Source: Campylobacteraceae bacterium
GTDB lineage: Bacteria; Campylobacterota; Campylobacteria; Campylobacterales; Sulfurovaceae
Reading direction: 5' to 3'
NCBI GenBank assembly: GCA_026982175.1
Contig: JALSHP010000118.1
Coordinates: 1 to 22,345 of the forward strand
Length of the DNA stretch: 22,345 nt
The notes under the pieces are model-generated. The model made no database searches. It worked only from the letters and a program-made list of their open reading frames with translations, and had not been told where the DNA came from. The translations under genes and the position numbers were made by a program. Shown piece after piece: positions 7,894-16,709 of the stretch. Position 1 is the stretch's first letter. Each line of letters opens with the position of its first letter.

Positions 7894-8997
7894 CTAAACT
7901 AAACACTCTAAATATTTATCAATCACGATTTTTTCATCAAACTCTCGTGTAATTTTTGCTCTGCTTTGTTTACCCATTTCCAACTTTTCTTCAGTACTTA
8001 AAGCCAAAAACATTTCAATTTTCAATTCTAAATCTGTGGCTGATTTAGGTTCACAAATAAAGCCATTAATTCCATGGTCTACTACATCTCTACAGCCTAC
8101 ATTATCGGTTGTGATAATAGGCTTTCCTGTACTACCACTTTCTAATAAGGTCTTAGGTGTTCCCTCTCTATAATAAGAAGGTAAAACTATACAATCAGCA
8201 CTATGAATTACTTCATCAACCCTATCACTAACACCCAAATAGTTTACAACACCCTCTTCTACCCACTCATTCATTTGTGCTTTGGTAATGGCTCCTGGGT
8301 TTTCTACATCTAAAAAGCCTAAAAGGCAAAATTCTACATTGGAATGCCTTTTTCTTATGGCTCTTGCTGCCTCGACATATTGAGCGATGCCTTTCTCCCA
8401 AATCATACGGGCTATCAATAGAAAGCGTATATTCTCACTCTCCTCTTTCTCTTGGGGTTTAAAGCGATTCGTATCAACACCTGAACCAGGTAAAACATCA
8501 CATCTATTGACGTTCACCAATCCCCCCTCAACAAAAAGTTTAAAGTCATCACTATTTTGAAAAAAGATACGTTTAGCATTAGATTGAGAGAGCTTATAAA
8601 GTGATTTAGCAATGGTTGTCACAAAATTCTGTTTAATAAAAAGTGTCCCTAGACCAGCAATATTATTAATAGTATCAATCTTTAAAACTTTTGCCATAAA
8701 TGAGCCATAGATATTAGGCTTAATGGTATATTGACAGACTACATCAGGTGATATTTTTTTAAAAAGTCGATAAAAGTGATAAGTTGTTTGTAAATCTTCA
8801 AGAGGGTTAATCCCTTGGGCATTCATTTTTATATCATGAAACTCAAACCCTGCATCAATAATTTTTTGACTATATTCATCATAAGGAGCGATGGCGATAA
8901 CTTCATGACCTGCCTCTCTCATGGCAATCATTAAAGAGAGACGAAAGTTATATAAGTTCCATGATAAATTAGAGATTATTGCTATTTTTTTATTCAT
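7894..8997 (-). CDS. glycosyltransferase family 4, PglA-like
   Basis: A 367-aa GT4 enzyme and the first gene of the minus-strand operon. The N-terminal region (SNLSWNLYNFRLSL, then IAIAPYDEYSQKI, DAGFEF and NP at about 64-65) and the middle (NNIAGLGTLFI, PGSGVDTNRF) follow the layout of Campylobacter PglA, which adds GalNAc to undecaprenyl-diphospho-bacillosamine, and of related O-antigen enzymes. The donor domain has IARMIWEKG (195-203) and the EX7E motif Glu278-Glu286 (EGTPKTLLE). As a PglA-like enzyme it may add the second sugar to the lipid-linked primer; that is inference. The ATG at 8997 has a weak GGAA about 7 nt upstream, and a TATAAT lies about 50 nt upstream. No initiating sugar-phosphate transferase is present in the window. 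Confidence 0.85.
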   Translation of the reverse strand: MNKKIAIISNLSWNLYNFRLSLMIAMREAGHEVIAIAPYDEYSQKIIDAGFEFHDIKMNAQGINPLEDLQTTYHFYRLFKKISPDVVCQYTIKPNIYGSFMAKVLKIDTINNIAGLGTLFIKQNFVTTIAKSLYKLSQSNAKRIFFQNSDDFKLFVEGGLVNVNRCDVLPGSGVDTNRFKPQEKEESENIRFLLIARMIWEKGIAQYVEAARAIRKRHSNVEFCLLGFLDVENPGAITKAQMNEWVEEGVVNYLGVSDRVDEVIHSADCIVLPSYYREGTPKTLLESGSTGKPIITTDNVGCRDVVDHGINGFICEPKSATDLELKIEMFLALSTEEKLEMGKQSRAKITREFDEKIVIDKYLECLV

Positions 8998-9137
8998 TTT
9001 TTGTTCCAGAAATCATATTTAATTTTTTATCAATAGTAAAAAGGATTATACAATTTTTAATAAATTATAAACTTAATTTTAAATAAAAATTATATATTAA
9101 AAAACATAGATAGTTAGGAGAAATAAGAGGAGTTTAA
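8998..9137. promoter_or_regulatory. AT-rich intergenic region with candidate glycan-operon promoter
   Basis: On the minus strand TGTATAAT has its -10 hexamer at 9050-9045, about 48 nt before the ATG of the PglA-like gene; the upstream DNA is T/A-rich with no convincing -35, as is usual for campylobacterial sigma-70 promoters. The plus strand also has two purine-rich, ribosome-site-like runs (9116-9120 and 9127-9132), but no reading frame follows them. This stretch is where base composition changes from the AT-rich glycan locus to the nuo operon. Confidence 0.4.
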
Positions 9138-9166
9138 ATTGTTCTGATAGAAACTATCAGAACAAT
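9138..9166 (-). terminator. hairpin terminator of the nuo operon
   Basis: ATTGTTCTGATAG (9138-9150) and its exact reverse complement (9154-9166) form a 13-bp stem with a 3-nt loop, starting 3 nt beyond the nuoN stop codon. In the direction of nuo transcription it is followed by TTAAACT, so the U-tract is short. Position and perfect pairing favour a transcription terminator or a 3'-end-stabilising hairpin. Confidence 0.75.
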
Positions 9167-9169
9167 GGC

Positions 9170-10678
9170 TTAAATGCCAAAGCTTGAAGCTTGAAGCATG
9201 GTAGAGATGTAGTCTATCAATGGATTAACCATGAAGATAGAGAATACTGTCACAAATACCGCAAAACCAAGAACAACCATTAATGGTTTAGAGACGTTGT
9301 AGTAGACAATCTCCTCTTTTACTGCATCTGTAGGCTCTTTTAGGAACATGTAGACAATGAGCTTTAAGTAGTAGTACGCTGCAATGGCAGAGTTAAGTCC
9401 CATGACCACAGCCAACCATAAATACCCAGCATCAACAGTGGCTGACATCAAGTAGATTTTACCCCAAAATATAGAGAATGGAGGTACACCTGCTAGAGAC
9501 AACATGAACAATGCCATAATCACCGCACCCATTGGCATGATTTTAATCATTCCAGAAAATTTTTCATAAGGGTGGTCAAAACGTTCATGGTGAACTCTGT
9601 CTTTATGACGACTTACCCACAACATGGTAAATGCTCCAAGGTTCGTAAACATAAAGAGTGTATAGTACAAGAATACACCTGTATTTGACTTATCTGTTGC
9701 TAAGGCAATGGCAACCATAACAAAACCAGCATGAGAGATGGAAGAGTAGGCTAACATACGCTTAACATCTTTTTGTACCAGTGCCATAAGGTTTGCAAGT
9801 GTCATTGTAATTACCGATAAGAAGATAATCATACTCTGTACCCACTCAATTTGCAGGTTAATGAACATTTCAAAAATTCTCATAGAGACCACAAAAGCTG
9901 CTACTTTAGGCACAACTGACATGTACCCTGCCAATGGTGCTGAAGCCCCTTCATAAACATCAGGAGCCCAAGTATGGAAAGGGAATAAAGAGAGCTTAAA
10001 GGCAAATGCCGTTAACAATAATCCTGCTCCACCAAGAAGTAAAATCATAATCCCAGGTTCATTCAAACGGTCTGAAATTGCTGTGGCAATTTGATTTAAC
10101 TCTAAAGAGCCTGAAACTCCATAAAGAATAGCAGAACCCATGGTAAAGAAACCAGCCGCCAATGCACCCATGGTAAAATACTTCACTGCTGCTTCAAAAG
10201 AGTTACTTCTATTGTGCATTGCTATTAAAGTGTAGAGTGAAAGAGAAGCTGTTTCTAATCCAATAAAGATTAAAATCAAGTTGTCTGAACTCACCATAAA
10301 CTGGAAACCAGCTATCATAAACATAAACAAGGCAAAGAACTCTGGGTAAGAGTACTCATGAAATCTTTTAGAGGTTAATGCCAAAGGAATAAAGAGCATT
10401 GAAGCCACTAAAATAATAGCTTGTGATAAGACAGCAATCCCATCTATGAGTAGCACTTGAAAGAAACCTTTCTCTTCTACTCCAAAATTTAAGCCCATAG
10501 TGACCATAAGGTCAATGAGTAAAATAAGTACTGTTAAAGCTACATAGAATGACTTATGAATATTATCTTTAAATAAATCAATACATAAGATAAGTAGACC
10601 ACCACCAATGGCAATAAGCATTGGCATTAGTGTCACAAGGTTTAGGGACTCTAAGGAAATATTGACAGGTTCTAACAT
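9170..10678 (-). CDS. nuoN: NADH-quinone oxidoreductase subunit N (complex I, membrane arm)
   Basis: A 502-aa antiporter-like subunit of complex I that pumps protons across the inner membrane. Visible family residues are Glu142 in the FIGLETASL segment of TM5, and Lys228 with His235 in FKLSLFPFHTWAPDVYEGA, the broken-helix signature of NuoN. About 14 membrane segments and full length agree with the family. It is the last gene of the operon: its ATG shares one base with the nuoM stop (TAATG), and a hairpin follows the stop codon. Confidence 0.97.
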   Translation of the reverse strand: MLEPVNISLESLNLVTLMPMLIAIGGGLLILCIDLFKDNIHKSFYVALTVLILLIDLMVTMGLNFGVEEKGFFQVLLIDGIAVLSQAIILVASMLFIPLALTSKRFHEYSYPEFFALFMFMIAGFQFMVSSDNLILIFIGLETASLSLYTLIAMHNRSNSFEAAVKYFTMGALAAGFFTMGSAILYGVSGSLELNQIATAISDRLNEPGIMILLLGGAGLLLTAFAFKLSLFPFHTWAPDVYEGASAPLAGYMSVVPKVAAFVVSMRIFEMFINLQIEWVQSMIIFLSVITMTLANLMALVQKDVKRMLAYSSISHAGFVMVAIALATDKSNTGVFLYYTLFMFTNLGAFTMLWVSRHKDRVHHERFDHPYEKFSGMIKIMPMGAVIMALFMLSLAGVPPFSIFWGKIYLMSATVDAGYLWLAVVMGLNSAIAAYYYLKLIVYMFLKEPTDAVKEEIVYYNVSKPLMVVLGFAVFVTVFSIFMVNPLIDYISTMLQASSFGI

Positions 10679-12201
10679 TATTCTGCCTCCTTTTTAGAAA
10701 GTATAATGGTCTCTTTGGTTGCAGGGTTAATCGCTTTTGCTTCCATTTGAGTTAAGATGTGTTTTGCCGAGTTATCAATTGGTCCAAGTATCGGTTTTGG
10801 ATAAACACCTAACCATACCACAATGAGTACCAATGGAATTAACGCTGTAAGCTCTCTTTTGTCTAAATCTTTTAAGGCTAAGTTTTTCTCATGTCGCACA
10901 GGTCCAAAAAATGACTTTTTAAACAAGGCTAACATATAGACTGAACCAATAATAATGGTACTTCCTGCCAAAATAGTTCCAATAGCTGAAATTTTATAGA
11001 ATCCTAAGAGGACTAAAAATTCACCCACAAAACCAATGGTCAAAGGAAGACCTACTGAAGCCATGAGCATTAAACCAAATACCGTAGCGTAAATTGGCAT
11101 GACCGCTGCCAATCCACCGAATTCAGACATAAGCTTTGTTCCTGTTCGCTCATAAATAACACCCACAAGCATAAACAATGCTCCAGAGACGATACCATGA
11201 GACAGCATTAAGAAGACCGAACCACCAAGACCTTCAGCATTCATTGCAAATACCCCAAGCATGATAATCCCCATGTGTGAAACAGAAGAGTAAGCAATGA
11301 CTTGCTTCATGTCTTTTTGTGCAAAGGCAATCATGGCAGTGTAGATAACCATGATGAGTGAAAGTGCCATAATTAACGGAATAAACGTCACCGAAGCATC
11401 TGGTAAAATTGGCAATGAGAATCTTACAAAACCGTAAGTTCCCATTTTAAGTAGTACGGCTGCTAGAATAACTGAACCGATTGTTGGTGCTTGACCATGC
11501 GCCCAAGGCAACCAAGTATGAAAAGGGAACATTGGTACTTTGATGGCAAAACCAGCAAAGAACGCTAAAAAGAGCCAAAACTGTTGGTCTTCTGTTAGTG
11601 GTAAGGTGTACCAATCTAAAATACTAAATGACCAAACACCATTGGCTTGATGATAAAGATATGCCATCGCAAGAAGACCTACTAACATTACCAATGAACC
11701 TGCAAAGGTATAGAGGAAAAATTTAACAGCAGCGTATACTCTGTCTTTTCCACCCCATGCACCCACAATGTAGAGCATAGGTACCAAAGAGAGTTCCCAA
11801 AACAAGTAGAAGATAATTGCATCTAATGTTAAGAAAACACCTACCATGGTCATCTCTAAAAATAATAAAGAGATAATCATGTTCTTCATGTTCTTGGTAT
11901 CTGGTCTAAGTAAGATAATTCCCAGAAGTGTAATGAGTGCTGCCATCACAACAATAAAGAGAGAGATACCATCTACCCCTACATTATAAGAGATACCAAA
12001 GTCAGCAATGAGTGCCACTTTTTCAGTAAACTGCATTCCTGCATTGCTAGTATCAAATTGCATCCATAGAAGCAGTGCTAAAATCAACTCTATGGTTGCC
12101 ACGGCAATACCATAAATTTTTGCTGAGCCTTTGGTAATTCCAAAACCCACAAACCCTGCTATTGCAGGGAAAAATATTAATATACTTAATATTGTGTCCA
12201 T
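10678..12201 (-). CDS. nuoM: NADH-quinone oxidoreductase subunit M (complex I, membrane arm)
   Basis: A 507-aa antiporter-like proton-pumping subunit. The hallmark FYLFWELSLVPMLYIVGAWG places the key Glu at 136; Lys221 and His228 occur in IKVPMFPFHTWLPWAHGQAP, followed by the PTIGSVILAAVLLKMGTYG helix of NuoM. Length and membrane-segment count are normal. It starts 10 nt after the nuoL stop and overlaps nuoN by one base, so translation of the three antiporter subunits is likely coupled. The short C-terminal tail is hydrophilic and charged. Confidence 0.97.
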   Translation of the reverse strand: MDTILSILIFFPAIAGFVGFGITKGSAKIYGIAVATIELILALLLWMQFDTSNAGMQFTEKVALIADFGISYNVGVDGISLFIVVMAALITLLGIILLRPDTKNMKNMIISLLFLEMTMVGVFLTLDAIIFYLFWELSLVPMLYIVGAWGGKDRVYAAVKFFLYTFAGSLVMLVGLLAMAYLYHQANGVWSFSILDWYTLPLTEDQQFWLFLAFFAGFAIKVPMFPFHTWLPWAHGQAPTIGSVILAAVLLKMGTYGFVRFSLPILPDASVTFIPLIMALSLIMVIYTAMIAFAQKDMKQVIAYSSVSHMGIIMLGVFAMNAEGLGGSVFLMLSHGIVSGALFMLVGVIYERTGTKLMSEFGGLAAVMPIYATVFGLMLMASVGLPLTIGFVGEFLVLLGFYKISAIGTILAGSTIIIGSVYMLALFKKSFFGPVRHEKNLALKDLDKRELTALIPLVLIVVWLGVYPKPILGPIDNSAKHILTQMEAKAINPATKETIILSKKEAE

Positions 12202-12211
12202 CTATTCTCCC

Positions 12212-14128
12212 TTAACCTATTACCGATGATATTACAGCAATAATAACTATAATCATAGCACCAACACCCATCCAATTAAGATAAGATGATAAGTTACCAT
12301 TTTGCATACCTCTTGAGGTATCTCCAATGTTTAAACAAGCTTTTCCTAAGTCATCAACTGTTCCATCAACTGTTTTTTTGTCAAATTCCCAAAATTTTGC
12401 AGATGCAATGGTATAAGGCTGAACAATAAATTGGTCATAGAACTTAGGTACATAGTATTGGTTCTCTAATAACTTGTAGATAAATGAAGCTTCAAACTTT
12501 TCATCTCTCTTCCAAGCATTTTCACCTTCTCCTGCATACTTTTTCCATGCTAAAAAGATTCCTGTTAATGCAAGTGCAATAACTATTGAACCCAATAACC
12601 AAGCCCAATGGTGTGTGGTGTGACTCATCTCATATTGAACTGTTTCATTAAGTCCATAGATGAAATCTTTATAGTAACCCATAAACCAACCAAATGAGAT
12701 AGCAAGAGCTGCCAATGGTGCCATGGCGATGAGTACATATTTGTACATATCGTGAGGGTGGAAACCTAAAGCTTCATAACGTTTTTCACCATGGAATGAG
12801 AAAAATACTTGTCTAAATGAATAAAACGCGGTCATACCAGCAGTAATTACTAACATGCCCCAAATAATGTAAGTTCCCTCATTAAATGCTGTTTCAATAA
12901 TGGCATCTTTAGAGTAGAATCCAGCCATAATAGGAAGACCTGCTAAGGCAAATGAAGCAATTCCCATGTAGATGTAAGAGCCTCTCATCGCATTTTTAAG
13001 TCCACCCATTTTGAAGATGTCTAGCTCATCATCCATTGCGTGCATGACGTTACCAGCACCCAAGAAGAGTAATGCTTTAAAGAAAGCGTGAGCTGCCAAG
13101 TGGAAAAGTGCAATCCAGTAAGCTCCAAGTCCAGCAGCCGCAAACATATACCCTAGTTGTGACAAGGTTGAAAGTGCAACAATACGTTTAATGTCTCGAG
13201 CAATCAATGCCATGGTAGCTGCATAGAATGCCACAAATGTTCCCAAAGAGGCGATAAACATCGACACTCCATGAACGGCTTCTAATGAGTACAATGGATT
13301 GGCTCTAATCACCAAGAAAACCCCTGCTGTTACCATGGTCGCTGCGTGAATAAGTGCCGAAACAGGTGTAGGACCTTCCATTGCATCGGTAAGCCATGTG
13401 TGTAGTGGGAACTGTGCTGATTTACCCATTGCCCCAATGAAGAGTGCAATGGCAATCGAGACTAAAATCCCATCTGCTAAATGTGGCATGGCATCAAAAA
13501 CAACATCATATTGAAGCGAACCAATGTTCCAGTAGATTAAGAAGATACCAACTAACATTCCAAGGTCAGCCACACGGTTCATGATGAACGCTTCGTTGGC
13601 TGCCCATGAAGGAGAGATTGAAGGATTTTCTTCAAAAGGTCTATCTGCTTTATGATACCAAAAACCAACAAGTAACCATGAACAGACACCAACCCCTTCC
13701 CAACCAATGAACAGTCCTGCAAAGTTATCAGACATGATTAAAATCATCATGGCAAAAACGAATGCTGAGAGGTAGGCAAAAAATCTGTTGTAAGATTTGT
13801 CGTGATCCATGTAGCCTGTGGCATAGATGTGAACAATGGTTGAAACCAAAGAGACAACGACCATCATGGTTACTGAAATTTGATCAATCACAAAACCAAA
13901 CGGTATGCTTAAGTCTCCAGCACTAATCCAGTCCATCATTTGAACATGAATTGCACCTACCGTAGCGACATGATAGGCTAAGGTAACTGACGATACAAAT
14001 GTTACAAAGATAAGTGCTGAAGCGACCCAACCTGTAAACATTTTTCTTGGACTATTACCAAATAACAGTCCTGCAAAAAGTGACCCAACAAAAGGGGAAA
14101 AAAGTGCAATATATACTAAAGTTTCCAT
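12212..14128 (-). CDS. nuoL: NADH-quinone oxidoreductase subunit L (complex I, membrane arm)
   Basis: A 638-aa subunit, the most distal antiporter module of complex I. The signatures are FIGWEGVGVCSWLL (Glu144), Lys236 in GAMGKSAQFPLHTWL, and DAMEGPTPVSALIHAATM (249-266), all characteristic of NuoL rather than NuoM or NuoN. The extra C-terminal part, with a polar stretch (about 540-600) and a last hydrophobic anchor, fits the lateral helix HL that runs along the membrane arm. It starts 5 nt after the nuoK stop. Confidence 0.97.
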   Translation of the reverse strand: METLVYIALFSPFVGSLFAGLLFGNSPRKMFTGWVASALIFVTFVSSVTLAYHVATVGAIHVQMMDWISAGDLSIPFGFVIDQISVTMMVVVSLVSTIVHIYATGYMDHDKSYNRFFAYLSAFVFAMMILIMSDNFAGLFIGWEGVGVCSWLLVGFWYHKADRPFEENPSISPSWAANEAFIMNRVADLGMLVGIFLIYWNIGSLQYDVVFDAMPHLADGILVSIAIALFIGAMGKSAQFPLHTWLTDAMEGPTPVSALIHAATMVTAGVFLVIRANPLYSLEAVHGVSMFIASLGTFVAFYAATMALIARDIKRIVALSTLSQLGYMFAAAGLGAYWIALFHLAAHAFFKALLFLGAGNVMHAMDDELDIFKMGGLKNAMRGSYIYMGIASFALAGLPIMAGFYSKDAIIETAFNEGTYIIWGMLVITAGMTAFYSFRQVFFSFHGEKRYEALGFHPHDMYKYVLIAMAPLAALAISFGWFMGYYKDFIYGLNETVQYEMSHTTHHWAWLLGSIVIALALTGIFLAWKKYAGEGENAWKRDEKFEASFIYKLLENQYYVPKFYDQFIVQPYTIASAKFWEFDKKTVDGTVDDLGKACLNIGDTSRGMQNGNLSSYLNWMGVGAMIIVIIAVISSVIG

Positions 14129-14133
14129 ATTTT

Positions 14134-14442
14134 CTAACCTTTCATTGATGAGATAACATCAAGATCTAATGAACCATACTTTTTGTAAAGTACAATCAAT
14201 AGTCCCAATCCAACAGCCACTTCTGAAGCGGCAACTGCGATGACGAAAAAGGCAAACATCTGCCCAGATAAGTCACCATAATAATTTCCAATTGCTGCAA
14301 AAGCAATATTTACAGCATTTAACATCACTTCGGTTGCAAAGAAGAGCATGAGAAGATTTTTTCTTCTTAAGACTCCCATAAACCCAATACTAAAAAGTAT
14401 TCCCGAAAGTATGAGGTAGTGATTTACACCAATTTCTAACAT
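14134..14442 (-). CDS. nuoK: NADH-quinone oxidoreductase subunit K (complex I, membrane arm)
   Basis: A 102-aa protein with three membrane helices. The two membrane glutamates that form part of the central hydrophilic axis are visible: Glu38 in FFATEVMLNAVN and Glu74 in VAASEVAVGL. The length is normal for the family. Its ATG overlaps the nuoJ stop by one base, with GGGAGAGG just upstream inside the end of nuoJ as its ribosome binding site. Confidence 0.97.
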   Translation of the reverse strand: MLEIGVNHYLILSGILFSIGFMGVLRRKNLLMLFFATEVMLNAVNIAFAAIGNYYGDLSGQMFAFFVIAVAASEVAVGLGLLIVLYKKYGSLDLDVISSMKG

Positions 14443-15035
14443 TATGCCTCTCCCTTTTCACGTTCAATATCTGCTTGAAGCTTCTCTTCTACATTTATCT
14501 CTTCATCCGCAGCTTCTGAAGTGGTTAATGAGTAATCCATCTTCTTACCTGCTAAGATAATCCCTGCAATCATCGCCACAAGTAGCATGAGTGCTGCTAC
14601 TTCAAATGGCACTAGATATTTTGTAAAAAGTACCATTCCTACTGCTTGGGCATTTCCTACACCCTCTACAATAGGATAGAGTGCTTGAACATTGTCTCCA
14701 ATGATTGGGGCTGAAAATATAACCACAAACATTAATGCCATTAATCCACCCAATAAAAATACAAGTGCTGGATTTTGATGCTTCTCTTTAATGTCTCTGG
14801 TCGCATCAAAAAACATCATGGCAAATCCATAGAGTGCCATTACAGCTCCCACATAGACGATTAGTTGAACAACTCCTAAGAAGTCTGCTCCCAAAAGGAA
14901 AAAGAATCCAGAAATCATCACCATACCAGAAGCTAAGGCTGTCATGGCATAAAGAACATTTTTACTCATTACGGTTATCAAAAACAAAATTGTTGTTGAA
15001 ATCGCAAACGTGTAAAAGGCTATCGTTTCATACAT
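14442..15035 (-). CDS. nuoJ: NADH-quinone oxidoreductase subunit J (complex I, membrane arm)
   Basis: A 197-aa membrane subunit with five predicted helices. The helix LGVVQLIVYVGAVMALYGFA (about 53-72) is the conserved NuoJ TM3, whose bulge couples quinone reduction to the proton pumps. After the last helix (about 165) a charged, mostly acidic tail of about 30 residues follows, which is variable in the family. AAAAGGAG precedes the ATG. It lies 13 nt after nuoI and overlaps nuoK by one base. Confidence 0.96.
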   Translation of the reverse strand: MYETIAFYTFAISTTILFLITVMSKNVLYAMTALASGMVMISGFFFLLGADFLGVVQLIVYVGAVMALYGFAMMFFDATRDIKEKHQNPALVFLLGGLMALMFVVIFSAPIIGDNVQALYPIVEGVGNAQAVGMVLFTKYLVPFEVAALMLLVAMIAGIILAGKKMDYSLTTSEAADEEINVEEKLQADIEREKGEA

Positions 15036-15048
15036 TATCTTCTCCTTT

Positions 15049-15672
15049 TTAGTACGCTAATGGCGTAGATTTAACATTTTCATCAGCGTTAGGGCTAATC
15101 GCACCAAATCCTGCATACTCTTGTTGTAAATTTAATTGGTCAATTGGCGTTAACATATCTTCAAACAAAGAGAATGAAGCTCTCTGCTCTGAAGCATTTT
15201 CATAACGTCCACCATGAACAATGGCTAACTCAGGACAAACCTCTGCACAATATCCACAGAAGATACAACGACCAAAGTTAATGGTATATTCAGAGACCTC
15301 TTTACGTTGATTCTCATCATACTTTGTCTCCATAGAGATACAGTCTGAAATACAGATTTTTTCACACAATCCACACCCAATACAACGGTAATTCCCTGAT
15401 TCTAAGAGACGGAGCATGTCGTGAATGGCACGGTAACGTGGAGAGATTGGTAATTTTTCAAATGGATACTGTGTCGTATGCATTTTTCCTCTAAAAAGGG
15501 CATTGACCATCTCTCTAAATGTCACCCCAAGCCCCACAAAAAGTTCTGGCTTAAAGGTTCTCTTGACTACTTGTTTAAACTGACACCAACCTGTGGTTGG
15601 GCTATGGTCTAAATCTAATTTCACATAGTTCTGTGTTCCAACATTTCTGTTTTTAAATTGTTCTAAACTCAT
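15049..15672 (-). CDS. nuoI: NADH-quinone oxidoreductase subunit I (two 4Fe-4S clusters)
   Basis: A 207-aa ferredoxin-like subunit that carries clusters N6a and N6b and passes electrons toward the quinone site. The first motif is Cys97, 100, 103 and 107 (CIGCGLCEKIC) and the second Cys136, 139, 142 and 146 (CIFCGYCAEVCPE). After Cys107 the usual proline is Ile and another Cys follows at 111 (CISDC), a form I also associate with campylobacterial NuoI. The N-terminal 90 residues contain a basic amphipathic stretch that packs on the membrane arm. It lies between nuoH (9 nt) and nuoJ (13 nt). Confidence 0.96.
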   Translation of the reverse strand: MSLEQFKNRNVGTQNYVKLDLDHSPTTGWCQFKQVVKRTFKPELFVGLGVTFREMVNALFRGKMHTTQYPFEKLPISPRYRAIHDMLRLLESGNYRCIGCGLCEKICISDCISMETKYDENQRKEVSEYTINFGRCIFCGYCAEVCPELAIVHGGRYENASEQRASFSLFEDMLTPIDQLNLQQEYAGFGAISPNADENVKSTPLAY

Positions 15673-15681
15673 CTCTATCCC

Positions 15682-16707
15682 TTATATCATAATCACTAAA
15701 CCAGTGATAAGTACATTAATCACGGCCAATGGCATTAAAACTTTCCAACACAACCACATGAGTTGGTCTGGTCTAACATGAGGCCACGCTGCTCTTACCC
15801 ATAACATGAAGAAGAATGAGAAGGCAATTTTACCAATAATCATAATCCAACCTGGAATAAATAAGAAGTCATTGTATCCACCAAGGAAAACAATAGAAGC
15901 AATTACCCCAATGGTAATCATGTTTGCGTACTCACCAATAAAGAAGAGTCCCCATCGCATACCTGAATACTCTGTTACATAACCAGAAATAATCTCTGCT
16001 TCATGTTCCAAAAGGTCAAATGGTGTTCTGTTTGTCTCAGCAAATCCTGCGATTAAAAAGAGAACAAAAGCAATAGGTTGATAGACAACCAACCATAATC
16101 CATCAGTTTGGTAATCGTTAAAATCAACAAAAGACAATGAACCAACCATCATAATAGGTGCTAATACTGAAAGTCCTGTTACTACTTCATAAGAGAGAAA
16201 CTGAATGGCTGTTCTAGCACTTCCGATAATCCCCCATTTGTTCCCTTGTGACATACCAGCAAGAAGTGGTCCATAAAGACCCGCAGCCATCATTCCTAGT
16301 ACAAATAGAATTCCTACATTAATATCTGAAGCGATTGAAGGCACTAAAATATCAGTAAAAGGAATAGTGAAATCTGGAAATACAGGGACTGCTGCTAAAG
16401 CAATAAATGCCGTCGCAGCCGTAATTACAGGGGCAATGGAAAAAATAAACTTGTTAGCATGTTGAGGAATAATATCTTCTTTGGTAAAAAGTTTAATCCC
16501 ATCGGCTGCAAGTTGAAGTAGTCCAAAAGGTCCTACATGTTGAGGTCCTAATCGTCGTTGCATAAATGCCAAGATTTTTCGCTCAATATAAGTACCAAAT
16601 CCTGCAATGGCTGCAATCACGGCTAAAATAAGCACCGCTTTGATGATAACACCAATCCATATTACTTCAGGTAGTGCTGTTGCTGTCAAAAATATTGTTG
16701 AAACCAT
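15682..16707 (-). CDS. nuoH: NADH-quinone oxidoreductase subunit H (quinone-site membrane subunit)
   Basis: A 341-aa subunit of eight to nine helices that forms the quinone chamber together with the B/D subunits. Conserved segments are IERKILAFMQRRLGPQHVGP (41-60), LLQLAADGIKLFTKED (63-78) and the acidic loop with DLLEHEAEIISGY followed by YSGMRWGLFFIGEY. AGGAAGG upstream of the ATG is the ribosome binding site, and the gene begins 2 nt after the nuoG stop. Its partners NuoB and NuoD are not encoded in this window. Confidence 0.97.
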   Translation of the reverse strand: MVSTIFLTATALPEVIWIGVIIKAVLILAVIAAIAGFGTYIERKILAFMQRRLGPQHVGPFGLLQLAADGIKLFTKEDIIPQHANKFIFSIAPVITAATAFIALAAVPVFPDFTIPFTDILVPSIASDINVGILFVLGMMAAGLYGPLLAGMSQGNKWGIIGSARTAIQFLSYEVVTGLSVLAPIMMVGSLSFVDFNDYQTDGLWLVVYQPIAFVLFLIAGFAETNRTPFDLLEHEAEIISGYVTEYSGMRWGLFFIGEYANMITIGVIASIVFLGGYNDFLFIPGWIMIIGKIAFSFFFMLWVRAAWPHVRPDQLMWLCWKVLMPLAVINVLITGLVIMI

Positions 16708-16709
16708 AT

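Noticed and set aside
9116..9141. Ribosome-site-like purine runs on the plus strand suggesting a small gene
   Set aside because: The following TTG frame stops after two codons and the next ATG frame after two codons, so there is no coding potential.
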